64,000 bases of DNA. It comes from Planctomycetota bacterium. GTDB taxonomy: Bacteria > Planctomycetota > Phycisphaerae > UBA1845 > PWPN01. Of the stretch, positions 16,186 through 25,919 are shown piece after piece; position 1 is the stretch's first letter; the number at the start of each line of letters is the position of its first letter. The position numbers and the translations under genes are program-made. The notes beneath the pieces are model-generated. The model had not been told where the DNA came from. It saw nothing but the letters and a program-made list of their open reading frames with translations, and did not search any database. The stretch spans positions 124,001 through 188,000 of the forward strand of contig JAKLEZ010000004.1 of NCBI GenBank assembly GCA_022711465.1, read 5' to 3'.

Positions 16186-17216
16186 GCAAATCAAGGACCA
16201 CGGGATCCACACCGGCCGCGGCCGCCGCCCACGCCGGGGCGGTTTCAGCTCATCCGCAGGATGGTTTCGTCTGGACACGGCCTCATCTCCTGGGACTCGA
16301 GGATCTGTCCCGCGACGAGCTGCTCCACATCTTCAGGACCGCGGAGAGCTTTCAGGAAGTGTCCACCCGGAGCATCAAGAAGGTCCCGGCGCTTCGCGGC
16401 CGCGTGGTCGTCAACCTGTTTTTCGAGGACTCGACTCGCACCCGGATGAGCTTCTCGCTGGCCGCCCAGCGGCTTTCGGCGGACGTCATGGAGTTCTCGG
16501 CCGCCAAGTCCTCGGTGACGAAGGGCGAATCCCTGCGCGACACCGTTCGAAACATCGAAGCGATGGGCGTGGACGCTTTCGTGATCCGGCACACCGCCGC
16601 AGGCGCTCCCCACTACATCACGCAGTTCACCAACTGCCACGTACTCAACGCGGGCGATGGCCAGCACGAGCATCCCACGCAGGGGCTTATTGACATCTTC
16701 ACCATCCGCGAGCGCAAAGGCCGCATCGAAGGCCTCAACGTGGTCATTGTTGGCGACATCGCCCACTCGCGCGTTGCCCGGTCGAATCTCTGGGGGCTCA
16801 ACAAGCTGGGCGCCAAGGTCACCCTGGTGGGCCCGACCACGCTGGTACCCAAGGCTTTCGAGAGAATGGGGGCCAAGGTCAGTCACAATCTCGACCAGGC
16901 TCTTCGTGACGCCGACGTGGTCAACATGCTCCGGATCCAGCGCGAGCGGATGACCAGCCAGCTCTTTCCCAGCACGGAGGAGTACGTTCGTCTTTTCGGT
17001 CTGACCCGCGAGCGGCTCAAGGGCACCAAGCCCGACTTGCTCATCCTGCACCCGGGTCCGATCAACCGCGGCGTCGAGTTGGCCAGCGACGTCGCGGACG
17101 GTCCGAACAGCTCCATCCTCCGGCAAGTCTCCAACGGCCTGGCCATCCGTATGGCCGTGCTCTTCCTGGTCAATCAGGCCCCGGTCAGCCAAGGGGCGAC
17201 GGCTCCTGAGATTTGA
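16182..17216 (+). CDS. pyrB: aspartate carbamoyltransferase catalytic subunit
   Basis: 344 residues. Joins carbamoyl phosphate and aspartate in the second step of de novo pyrimidine synthesis. The carbamoyl phosphate motif FFEDSTRTRMSF has Ser84-Thr85-Arg86-Thr87-Arg88; HPTQGLID and LHPGPINRGVE follow as expected. About 30 extra residues rich in Ala, Ser and His precede the catalytic domain, longer than the typical 310-residue enzyme; the overlap with pyrR (ATGA at 16182) argues that this start is real. The next pathway gene (pyrC) is not here; the neighbour converges 15 bases downstream. Confidence 0.96.
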   Translation: MSKSRTTGSTPAAAAAHAGAVSAHPQDGFVWTRPHLLGLEDLSRDELLHIFRTAESFQEVSTRSIKKVPALRGRVVVNLFFEDSTRTRMSFSLAAQRLSADVMEFSAAKSSVTKGESLRDTVRNIEAMGVDAFVIRHTAAGAPHYITQFTNCHVLNAGDGQHEHPTQGLIDIFTIRERKGRIEGLNVVIVGDIAHSRVARSNLWGLNKLGAKVTLVGPTTLVPKAFERMGAKVSHNLDQALRDADVVNMLRIQRERMTSQLFPSTEEYVRLFGLTRERLKGTKPDLLILHPGPINRGVELASDVADGPNSSILRQVSNGLAIRMAVLFLVNQAPVSQGATAPEI

Positions 17217-17231
17217 GGGGGCGTTCCGTGG

Positions 17232-19133
17232 TCAGACGGGCGCGACCTGGGCAGATTCTGCCACCCGACTCCGCAGCAGGTATACGGCGGCGCACGCGAC
17301 GATGAGGGACAGGTCGATGCCACCGATCAGGAACATGTAGCGGACGACCGCCCCGGTGCCGAAGCCATAGCTGTGAACGCCGATGCCGAGCACGTAGTTG
17401 ACCCCCACGTAGGTCATGACGATCGTCCAGAAAGCCAGGACGCTCTTGAAGGCGGTCGCGAACGGCCCGCGAGCCATGACGAAGAGCAGAATGGTTATGG
17501 CCGCACCGAACAGGGCCCCGACCTCGGCTCCGCTCAGCGGACGAAGGCTGATCGCCACGATGGTCAGGACGACGGTGCCGAGGCCGGCCCCAAGGGCATG
17601 CACCCAACCCGGCGTGTCACCCTTGTCGGCTCTCAGATGAAGGACTGCCAGGTAGGCCAGGAAGGCGATGAGCGACCAGACTTCCTTGGGATCCCAGCCC
17701 CAGTAGCGTCCCCACGACGAGGAAGCCCACATGCTTCCGGTCGCAATACCGGCAGCCAGCAACACACACCCTGCGTACATGTACCACGAATGCACGGCGT
17801 CGATCATGGTGGTGAGCCGCTGGTTACGCGGGACGCACGCCATGAACACGAGCTGCACGTGGGCCGCCAGCGCCGCCAGGGCGAGCACGCTGTACGACAG
17901 CATGATGACCGGCACGTGAATGGACATCCAGACGGTATCGAGCAGAACGGGAGCGATCGGCCGGATGAAGGGGTCGAGCGGCAGTGTCTCGGCCAGGATG
18001 AGAGCCAGTGCACCCAGACCTGACGCGGTGATGGGCACAATTCGATCGCGAACCAGCAGCATGGAGACGATGCCGAACGCCCCCGTGCCCCAGCTCAGGA
18101 AGAGCAGCGATTCGTACATATTGGATGCCGGGATCCTGCCGGCGATCGTCCAGCGCAACCAGAGCCCGTAGCTGAGCATGGCGAAGCCCAGAACGAGCGC
18201 GACCACGGCTACCGCGTTGAGCTTCTTCCATCCGCGGAGTGCCGCGATCAGGGCCAGGATCGCGCCCCCCGCCATTGCCAGGTAAGCCTTGCGGAACAGG
18301 AACAACCGGTTGTAGCGGAGTTCCGTGGCGATCGCCCGCTCGTCGGGCCGTTCGGAGGCGGACATCTGATCGAGGGCGGCGACCAATCGATCGCCGGCGA
18401 CGGTGAAGGCATTGGCGTCCTCGGCGAGGAATGCCCCGCCCAGGTCATGCCAGGCGGCTCTGACTGCTTCGGGAACAGGCGCCTCCACGGCGGAAGGCGA
18501 GCCAATCGCTCGCCAGGGACTCTCCGCGGCGGGGCCTGGAACCAGGCGAATGGCCTCTCCCTGAAACACGCGACGAAGCAGAGCGAGCTTCTCGTTGATG
18601 TCGCGGACTCCGGACTGCAGGGGGTCCAACTTCCGGCCGCCGCGCATCATCCGGAGTTCCTGGCTCAGCGACTGCAGTCGTTCGGCGGCCAGCAGATCGG
18701 CATACGAGAACCTGGTCTGTGTCCGGCTGAGTCCGAGTTCGCCGCGAAGGTCGGAGTTGGAAACGGGAATGACCGGATAGTAGACCCACACTTCCGGCTG
18801 GAAGGTCCAGGCGAGCAGCCACAGGATCGGATCCCGTTTCTCGAAGTAGACCTTGCCGGTCACCGACCTGACGACATCGCGAGCCAGGGTGTCCAGGGGG
18901 GGATAACGACCTTCGTGCTGCACGACCCACTCTCGGAGAGGATCGATATCCAGCGAGTTCGGGAGCTGGGGGAAGGTGGCCGGTCTCGATTGGGCGGTCC
19001 GGGTTCGCGGGCCGGGTATTCGGGGCAGGCCGGACATCGTGCTGGTTCCGGGCATCGCCGGGGCATTCTGAGCACCGGCAGGGAGCGACTGAGCCAGTAC
19101 GCCGACCAGGACGCAGGTGAGTAGCTCGAGCAT
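17232..19133 (-). CDS. ccsA: CcsA-type cytochrome c biogenesis protein with large N-terminal extension
   Basis: 633 residues. The C-terminal 330 residues are the multi-helix haem-handling domain of CcsA/CcmC/CcmF proteins, with the haem-binding WGRYWGWDPKEVWS loop and further conserved histidines in the helices. The N-terminus has a signal-like helix (LELLTCVLVGVLAQSLPAG), then about 250 residues with no recognised domain (ending with a helix near residue 280) that should be periplasmic. Start at 19133 has AGGGG 8 bases upstream; an earlier ATG at 19178 has none. No ResB/Ccs1 partner is visible. It lies 120 bases after thiC on the same strand and converges with pyrB. Confidence 0.85.
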   Translation of the reverse strand: MLELLTCVLVGVLAQSLPAGAQNAPAMPGTSTMSGLPRIPGPRTRTAQSRPATFPQLPNSLDIDPLREWVVQHEGRYPPLDTLARDVVRSVTGKVYFEKRDPILWLLAWTFQPEVWVYYPVIPVSNSDLRGELGLSRTQTRFSYADLLAAERLQSLSQELRMMRGGRKLDPLQSGVRDINEKLALLRRVFQGEAIRLVPGPAAESPWRAIGSPSAVEAPVPEAVRAAWHDLGGAFLAEDANAFTVAGDRLVAALDQMSASERPDERAIATELRYNRLFLFRKAYLAMAGGAILALIAALRGWKKLNAVAVVALVLGFAMLSYGLWLRWTIAGRIPASNMYESLLFLSWGTGAFGIVSMLLVRDRIVPITASGLGALALILAETLPLDPFIRPIAPVLLDTVWMSIHVPVIMLSYSVLALAALAAHVQLVFMACVPRNQRLTTMIDAVHSWYMYAGCVLLAAGIATGSMWASSSWGRYWGWDPKEVWSLIAFLAYLAVLHLRADKGDTPGWVHALGAGLGTVVLTIVAISLRPLSGAEVGALFGAAITILLFVMARGPFATAFKSVLAFWTIVMTYVGVNYVLGIGVHSYGFGTGAVVRYMFLIGGIDLSLIVACAAVYLLRSRVAESAQVAPV

Positions 19134-19253
19134 CGGACACACCCCTGAGCAAGCGAGCGCCGCCGCACTGCCGGACATCCGACCGGATCCCGGGCACGGG
19201 ACCCGTGTCCCGCCAAGGGAACCTGCGCCGGAGGATGCACGCCTCGGCGATGA

Positions 19254-21406
<2,153 letters not shown>

Positions 21407-21413
21407 CGGAATC

Positions 21414-21442
21414 AGTGTAGGTTGAGGATGTGCCAAGATCAA
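21414..21442 (-). promoter_or_regulatory. sigma70-like promoter of the thiC riboswitch leader
   Basis: TTGATC (21437-21442), 17-base spacer, TACACT (21414-21419) on the minus strand. Transcription would begin about 21407, right at the first base of the riboswitch P1 stem, which supports both calls. Confidence 0.6.
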
Positions 21443-21516
21443 GGCGGGGAATGGCCCGTTTGACCCTGTCCGGGGATGGCACTGCCTGCAGCCGCTCGCG
21501 GACGCAAATGCGGTGA

Positions 21517-22260
21517 TCAGGCGTTGGTGATCTCTCGTCGGCCAACGGAGCCGCTGGTCGACTCCACGGGATGGTGTCGTCGGCTGCGGAGGCGGCGGCG
21601 CGAGCGGCGGAACCGGCTGACGACCGGAGGCGTTGCAGGGGTGGCGATCAGCTCTTCGACGGTCAGGAGGTTCACGCCCTTAGCCCCGAGTTGCCGGATG
21701 GCCAGATCGCCATCCGCCTGGCTCCACTGCCCGCACGCATCGGTGACGACGGTCACGTGGTGATGACGAGCGAGAAGACCCAGGGCAAGAGCCTTGATCG
21801 CCCGTTCGAGCCCGACGCCGATGAGAATGACCTCGTCGGTCTGGAGCTGGGTCAGGAACCGGTCCGCCTTCGGGTTGCCCAGGATGTCGCGGGTTCGCTT
21901 GCGGAAGATCAGCTGGCGGTAGCGGTCGTGCAGGTCTGGCGGAAGACTGAGGTAGTTGTCGGTTTCGATGAGGATCCGCGGCTCGAGAAGGGTGAAGTCC
22001 AGCTTGCGCTGGCCGGGGGTGTCATCGATACAGTGCAACGGCGCGTCGTGAATCGGCTCCGTGGGCCGGTGGGATTCGATGAGTGAGACGACCGCCAGCT
22101 GCCCCTCCGTAGCCCATTCGATTACCGCCCGCAAGCGAGCGATGAGCGATTCCCGGTCCGCGACGCCGAGAATGGCCCCGGCGTCCAGGAAGTCCCGTTG
22201 GGTGCAGACGTCGATAACCACCCGGCTCCAGTTGGTGCCCTTTCTGCGATACCCCCCCAT
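21517..22260 (-). CDS. isochorismatase-family protein lacking the catalytic cysteine
   Basis: 247 residues with the cysteine-hydrolase fold: VVIDVCTQRDF gives the catalytic Asp17, FRKRTRD gives Lys121, and GVGLERAIKALALGLL aligns with the GVATDxCVKATAL block, placing Ala154 where the nucleophilic Cys should be. So it is either an isochorismatase-like enzyme that works without Cys (as PhzD-type members do) or a binding protein. A basic Arg-rich tail (FRRSRRRLRSRRHH) follows the domain. Start at 22260 is preceded by GGGGAGG (8 bases); the frame upstream to 22425 has no such site. Stands alone between thiC and the GH127 gene. Confidence 0.78.
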   Translation of the reverse strand: MGGYRRKGTNWSRVVIDVCTQRDFLDAGAILGVADRESLIARLRAVIEWATEGQLAVVSLIESHRPTEPIHDAPLHCIDDTPGQRKLDFTLLEPRILIETDNYLSLPPDLHDRYRQLIFRKRTRDILGNPKADRFLTQLQTDEVILIGVGLERAIKALALGLLARHHHVTVVTDACGQWSQADGDLAIRQLGAKGVNLLTVEELIATPATPPVVSRFRRSRRRLRSRRHHPVESTSGSVGRREITNA

Positions 22261-22604
22261 TCTCCCAACCTCCCCTACATCATAACTCACGTCAGCACCA
22301 CCCTTTACGCGAGGCCGAACCGACCTCGGACGGTCCTGGCATCCGGTCCTTTGCGCCTCCGAAGTGTGCAGGCAGGCGCACCGGCCCGGAGCCGTGAACG
22401 GCTTGCGGGTGAAGCTGTCGGTCATACAATCATACCCCCGCCAGGCGTTTTTTCACCTGCGGGTTTCCTGTGATTTTTTTCGGGCCGAAGGGAGGTCAGA
22501 CGCCTGCGTGGCCCAGCTTGCCCCCCAGTCAGGCGGGTGGGAAGCCTTGAACCGTCCCGGCCCAGGCCTTCCGCCGATCGGGTTTCGCGCCGTAGAGGCG
22601 GGCG
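22261..22604. other. gene-free stretch, 344 bases
   Basis: Lies between the GH127-type gene and the isochorismatase-like gene, both on the minus strand. It includes an imperfect hairpin (22437-22463) with a run of seven T on the plus strand 10 bases beyond (22474-22480), but no plus-strand gene ends nearby. I see no gene or clear promoter. Confidence 0.5.
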
Positions 22605-24572
22605 TCAGTCCTTGATAACCGGGAACTCTGTGATCCGCAGCCGGGTGCTGCCGTAGGGTATGAGCTGCAGGGTGGTCTCCGGCTCCTTGGACGTCACCGG
22701 GCTCACCGGCGTCGGCCCGGCGGAGTTGTTGACCATCTTCCAGCTCGGGATCGCCCTACCCTTGACCCGCAGTGTCACCGGCGGTCTGGCGGTGTCGTAG
22801 GGCACAGGGCTGGGCCGGTCGGTGAAGGTTGTGACGGAGGCGGCCGGATTGGCCGGGTCGATGAGCAAGCCGTAGTTCCAGGGCGTTGTCGGCTCGATTT
22901 GCCAGTCCGCTGAAGGGAACTTGTCGCTGTGGCCTTTGAGCTTGGTCCATTTCTCGCCGATCTGGAGCGAGAAGTAGAGCGGGCCCCGCAGGATGGCGAT
23001 CGCGTTGTTATAGCGAGTCTCGGTGCGGACCGTCATGGGGAGCGTGAGCTGGATCTCGTCGCCGTCCTTGAAGGTGCGTCTGATCTCGGCGAATCGGCCG
23101 GCCGGCGCGGGCACCTCATCGTCGCCCACTCTCAGCTCAGCGTCCTCCGCCCAGCCCGGGATGCGGAACTGAAGCGGGAACTCGGTTGGCTTGGCGATCC
23201 GGATGGCGAACTTGATCTCACCGCCGAAGGGATAGTCCGTTTCCTGGGTGATGGTCACTTCCTCGCCCGTCTCGCCGACCTTGGCCTTGACCGTGCTTGG
23301 CCCGTAGATGACGGCGGCCAGCCCGTTGTCCTGGGTAGCCATCCAGAGATGGGTCACCAACTTGGGCCAGGCCTGATGCATGTTCGCGGTGCAACAACCG
23401 AAGTTCGGCTCGAGGCCGTAGATATTCGAAGTGTCGTCGTTGGTCCGCCATTCCCGCTTGGCGACCGAAACCAGGACCTGATTGCTCTGCTGGTCGTACT
23501 GATGGGCCCAGTAGTCGGCGGTGCATGTACCGGGTTTGGCGTTGTAGCCGAGGAGCTCGATGCGGTCGGCCAGGGCCGGATCGCCGAACACTTCGACCAG
23601 ACGTTCGAGAGAGAACATGAACTCGACGACCGCACACAACTCGGTGCCCTGCGTGGGTCGACGGCCCGAGAGATGCTCATCGCCGGCGAAGCGTCCGCAC
23701 GCCTGGCCGTGGTACTTGTCGAGGCTCTTCAGGCCAACGTAGACCGCGTCCTTGTGCCGGATGTCCTTGGAGAGTGAATAGTAGATCCCCGGGTACTTGA
23801 CGGCCATGGCGATGTTGACCACGTGGGAAGGATGGCCCGGGGCGTATCCTCTGGCCAGAATGTCATCAGTGAAGGGAAAGTTGGTGAAGTACTCGGTCCA
23901 CTTGAAGCTGTGGTCATAGATCGACTTGACCACCTTGAGGACGTCGGGATCGCCGGTGCGGCGATACAGCCAGAAGCCGGCTACCGCGTTTTCCATCGCC
24001 CGCATTCCCCGCCATTCGTTGTTCGGCCAATCGGGCGGATTGTCGCGCAGGTACTTGAAGTAGTTGCGAACGACTTCAAGGGCCTTGGCGTCGCCGGTGG
24101 CCTCCTGGTACTGGATCAGAACCTTCAGGGCGACGGCTCGTGGCCATCGGTCGGGGTTTGAGGCCGGCCCGAACCAGCCGTTCGGCTGCCCGCTGGCGAC
24201 CATCCAGTCGATCCAGGGTTTGACCTTGGCGATCAAACGCGGATCGTCCAGCGCGTAAGCCAACGGCACGAGGCCATCGAGGTAGTACGGACCGCGCTCC
24301 CAGTCTTCGCCCTTGGCCATGCCGAGCCAGGCCGACTTCCGCAGGCTCTCCCAGAACTCGTCAAGATGTCCGGTTAGTCCGTTCGCCTGAACGGTCAACT
24401 GGTCCTTGAGCCAGCCGCCCGGCTTGACGGCCCCCACCGGCAGGGATACGAAGGCCGTCTGGGTGACACCTTCGCCGTTGACCGGATAGTGCTTATTGGC
24501 TCCGTAGACCGAGGTTGTCATGGCGGCGAGTACCACGGGCACGGTCCGTGTCATCAACCGTAGATTGCGCAT
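22605..24572 (-). CDS. secreted glycoside hydrolase, GH127/DUF1680 family (beta-L-arabinofuranosidase-like)
   Basis: 655 residues. The N-terminus (MRNLRLMTRTVPVVLAAMTT, cleavage near VYGA) is a signal peptide, so the enzyme is exported. An (alpha/alpha)6 barrel occupies about residues 40-430 and beta-sandwich domains follow. Family hallmarks: GTELCAVVEFMFS (catalytic-site Glu) and NFGCCTANMHQAWPK with the paired cysteines that bind zinc in GH127. Expected to cleave terminal beta-L-arabinofuranose or related sugars from plant-type glycans. GAGGAG is 8 bases before the ATG. Other carbohydrate enzymes lie nearby but not in one operon. Exact substrate unknown; the family is diverse. Confidence 0.88.
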   Translation of the reverse strand: MRNLRLMTRTVPVVLAAMTTSVYGANKHYPVNGEGVTQTAFVSLPVGAVKPGGWLKDQLTVQANGLTGHLDEFWESLRKSAWLGMAKGEDWERGPYYLDGLVPLAYALDDPRLIAKVKPWIDWMVASGQPNGWFGPASNPDRWPRAVALKVLIQYQEATGDAKALEVVRNYFKYLRDNPPDWPNNEWRGMRAMENAVAGFWLYRRTGDPDVLKVVKSIYDHSFKWTEYFTNFPFTDDILARGYAPGHPSHVVNIAMAVKYPGIYYSLSKDIRHKDAVYVGLKSLDKYHGQACGRFAGDEHLSGRRPTQGTELCAVVEFMFSLERLVEVFGDPALADRIELLGYNAKPGTCTADYWAHQYDQQSNQVLVSVAKREWRTNDDTSNIYGLEPNFGCCTANMHQAWPKLVTHLWMATQDNGLAAVIYGPSTVKAKVGETGEEVTITQETDYPFGGEIKFAIRIAKPTEFPLQFRIPGWAEDAELRVGDDEVPAPAGRFAEIRRTFKDGDEIQLTLPMTVRTETRYNNAIAILRGPLYFSLQIGEKWTKLKGHSDKFPSADWQIEPTTPWNYGLLIDPANPAASVTTFTDRPSPVPYDTARPPVTLRVKGRAIPSWKMVNNSAGPTPVSPVTSKEPETTLQLIPYGSTRLRITEFPVIKD

Positions 24573-24866
24573 TTCACACACTCCTCACTGACAATCACCG
24601 ACACACCCCCGTTATCACAACCGGGAACGCAGTCATCGTCAAATTCGCCGAGGTGTCGGGTTCGGCCCATGTCGAGTTGTGCAATAGCCGTGGCCAGCCG
24701 GCGTCTACAGGGGGATCTGCAACCTTGGCGCGCGAAGCGAAGTAGGATAGAGAAGCTGGCCAAGGCCCGGGCAGGCAGAGTGATTGGTTCTTGGGACGCC
24801 CCGCTAGGGGCTCATCGGCTCGTGGACAAACCCTGTTTCACGATGCCCGTTCGAAAGGAGAACCGA

Positions 24867-25754
24867 ATGCGTGCGTTTCCCCTCCTCAGTCTGGCTTGCG
24901 CGTTCGCCGGAGTCATTCCCTCGGATGGTCGAGCCGCGGAGGCCATCAAGGTCACGGCCACCCAAATCACGGAGACCCGCTCCAAGATGCTGACCACGAA
25001 GGCCAAGGACGCCGCCCAGGAAGGCGGGGTCTACGAAGTCACCGGGGCCTTCAACGGCGTCATCCTCCGACTGCGGGCCGAGGGCAAGGGCATTCAGGCG
25101 GGCATGCGGGCCGAAAACATCAAGGTCATCGAGGCCGTGGATGACACCGGCCAGAGGATACGGAGTTCGGCCGAAGCGACCGGTATGGCCGATGCCTCGA
25201 CCTGGGGTGGCGACGCCTCTCTGCCTGATTGGGCCAGCCCGGGGGTGTCGGGCATCCAAGCCAAGGAACCGAGGAAGAGCATCGACGTCCAGGTCCGGTT
25301 GACCTCGCCGTCCAGGAAGGCCACGAAGTTGGCCCGCGTCCGGGGCGAGTTCGACATCAGGATTGGCGGATCGGGAAAGAGCGTGAGCTTCCGGAACCTG
25401 GCTGCCTCGCTGGGCAAAACGCTGAACGATCCGGTGCTGAAAGACGCCAGCCTCGCAATCACCTTGGTAGACCCCAAGAAGCAGGAAGGCGAGGATGGCG
25501 GCGACGCGAACAACGTGCTGACGCTGAGAATCAGAGGTAACCTCAAGCAGCAGTCCGGCAAGGTCGAACTGCTGGACAGCCGAGGGAACGACGTGACCCA
25601 AAGCAAGACCTCGATGAGCATGGGAGGAACCACGACGCTGACCTATGATCTCAAGAAGCCCCTGGACAACACGATGGTCCTGAAGGTCAGCTTCATGGTC
25701 GGCCAGAAGCCCACGACCGTGCCGTTTGACTTGCGCGACATCGAGTTGCCCTGA
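24867..25754 (+). CDS. secreted protein of unknown function
   Basis: 295 residues. AAAGGAG lies 6 bases before ATG 24867; the frame extends further upstream without support. Signal peptide MRAFPLLSLACAFAGVIPSD with cleavage near GRAA. The mature part is hydrophilic, Lys/Thr-rich and predicted mostly beta, with no motif I recognise; two similar-looking halves (each with NGVILRLR / NVLTLRIRG-type strands and a following D-x-R/G-N turn) hint at a duplicated domain. A hairpin terminator follows at 25826-25855. It is divergent from the GH127 gene and probably monocistronic. Confidence 0.75.
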   Translation: MRAFPLLSLACAFAGVIPSDGRAAEAIKVTATQITETRSKMLTTKAKDAAQEGGVYEVTGAFNGVILRLRAEGKGIQAGMRAENIKVIEAVDDTGQRIRSSAEATGMADASTWGGDASLPDWASPGVSGIQAKEPRKSIDVQVRLTSPSRKATKLARVRGEFDIRIGGSGKSVSFRNLAASLGKTLNDPVLKDASLAITLVDPKKQEGEDGGDANNVLTLRIRGNLKQQSGKVELLDSRGNDVTQSKTSMSMGGTTTLTYDLKKPLDNTMVLKVSFMVGQKPTTVPFDLRDIELP

Positions 25755-25825
25755 TCGTGATCGCCCCAAGCGGGAAGCTGCCGCCGCCGGCGCATCTCGC
25801 ACAGGCGAACACCCGACAAAGAACA

Positions 25826-25855
25826 CACCCCGGCCACAGAGGAGTGACCGGGGTG
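25826..25855. terminator. convergent-gene hairpin terminator
   Basis: CACCCCGGCCAC (25826-25837) pairs with GTGACCGGGGTG (25844-25855), 12 bp with one mismatch and a 6-base loop. On the minus strand it is followed by GTGTTCTTTG, a weak U-rich tail. It separates two converging genes and can serve both. Confidence 0.55.
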
Positions 25856-25919
25856 CGACGGCTTGTCAGCTTTCACGGCCGTGCGGTCGATCGAGCCGGC
25901 CGCCGGTTGGCTCAGGCGG

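Noticed and set aside
22437..22480. Hairpin with seven T residues as a terminator
   Set aside because: Stem is imperfect, the T-run is 10 bases away, and no plus-strand gene precedes it.
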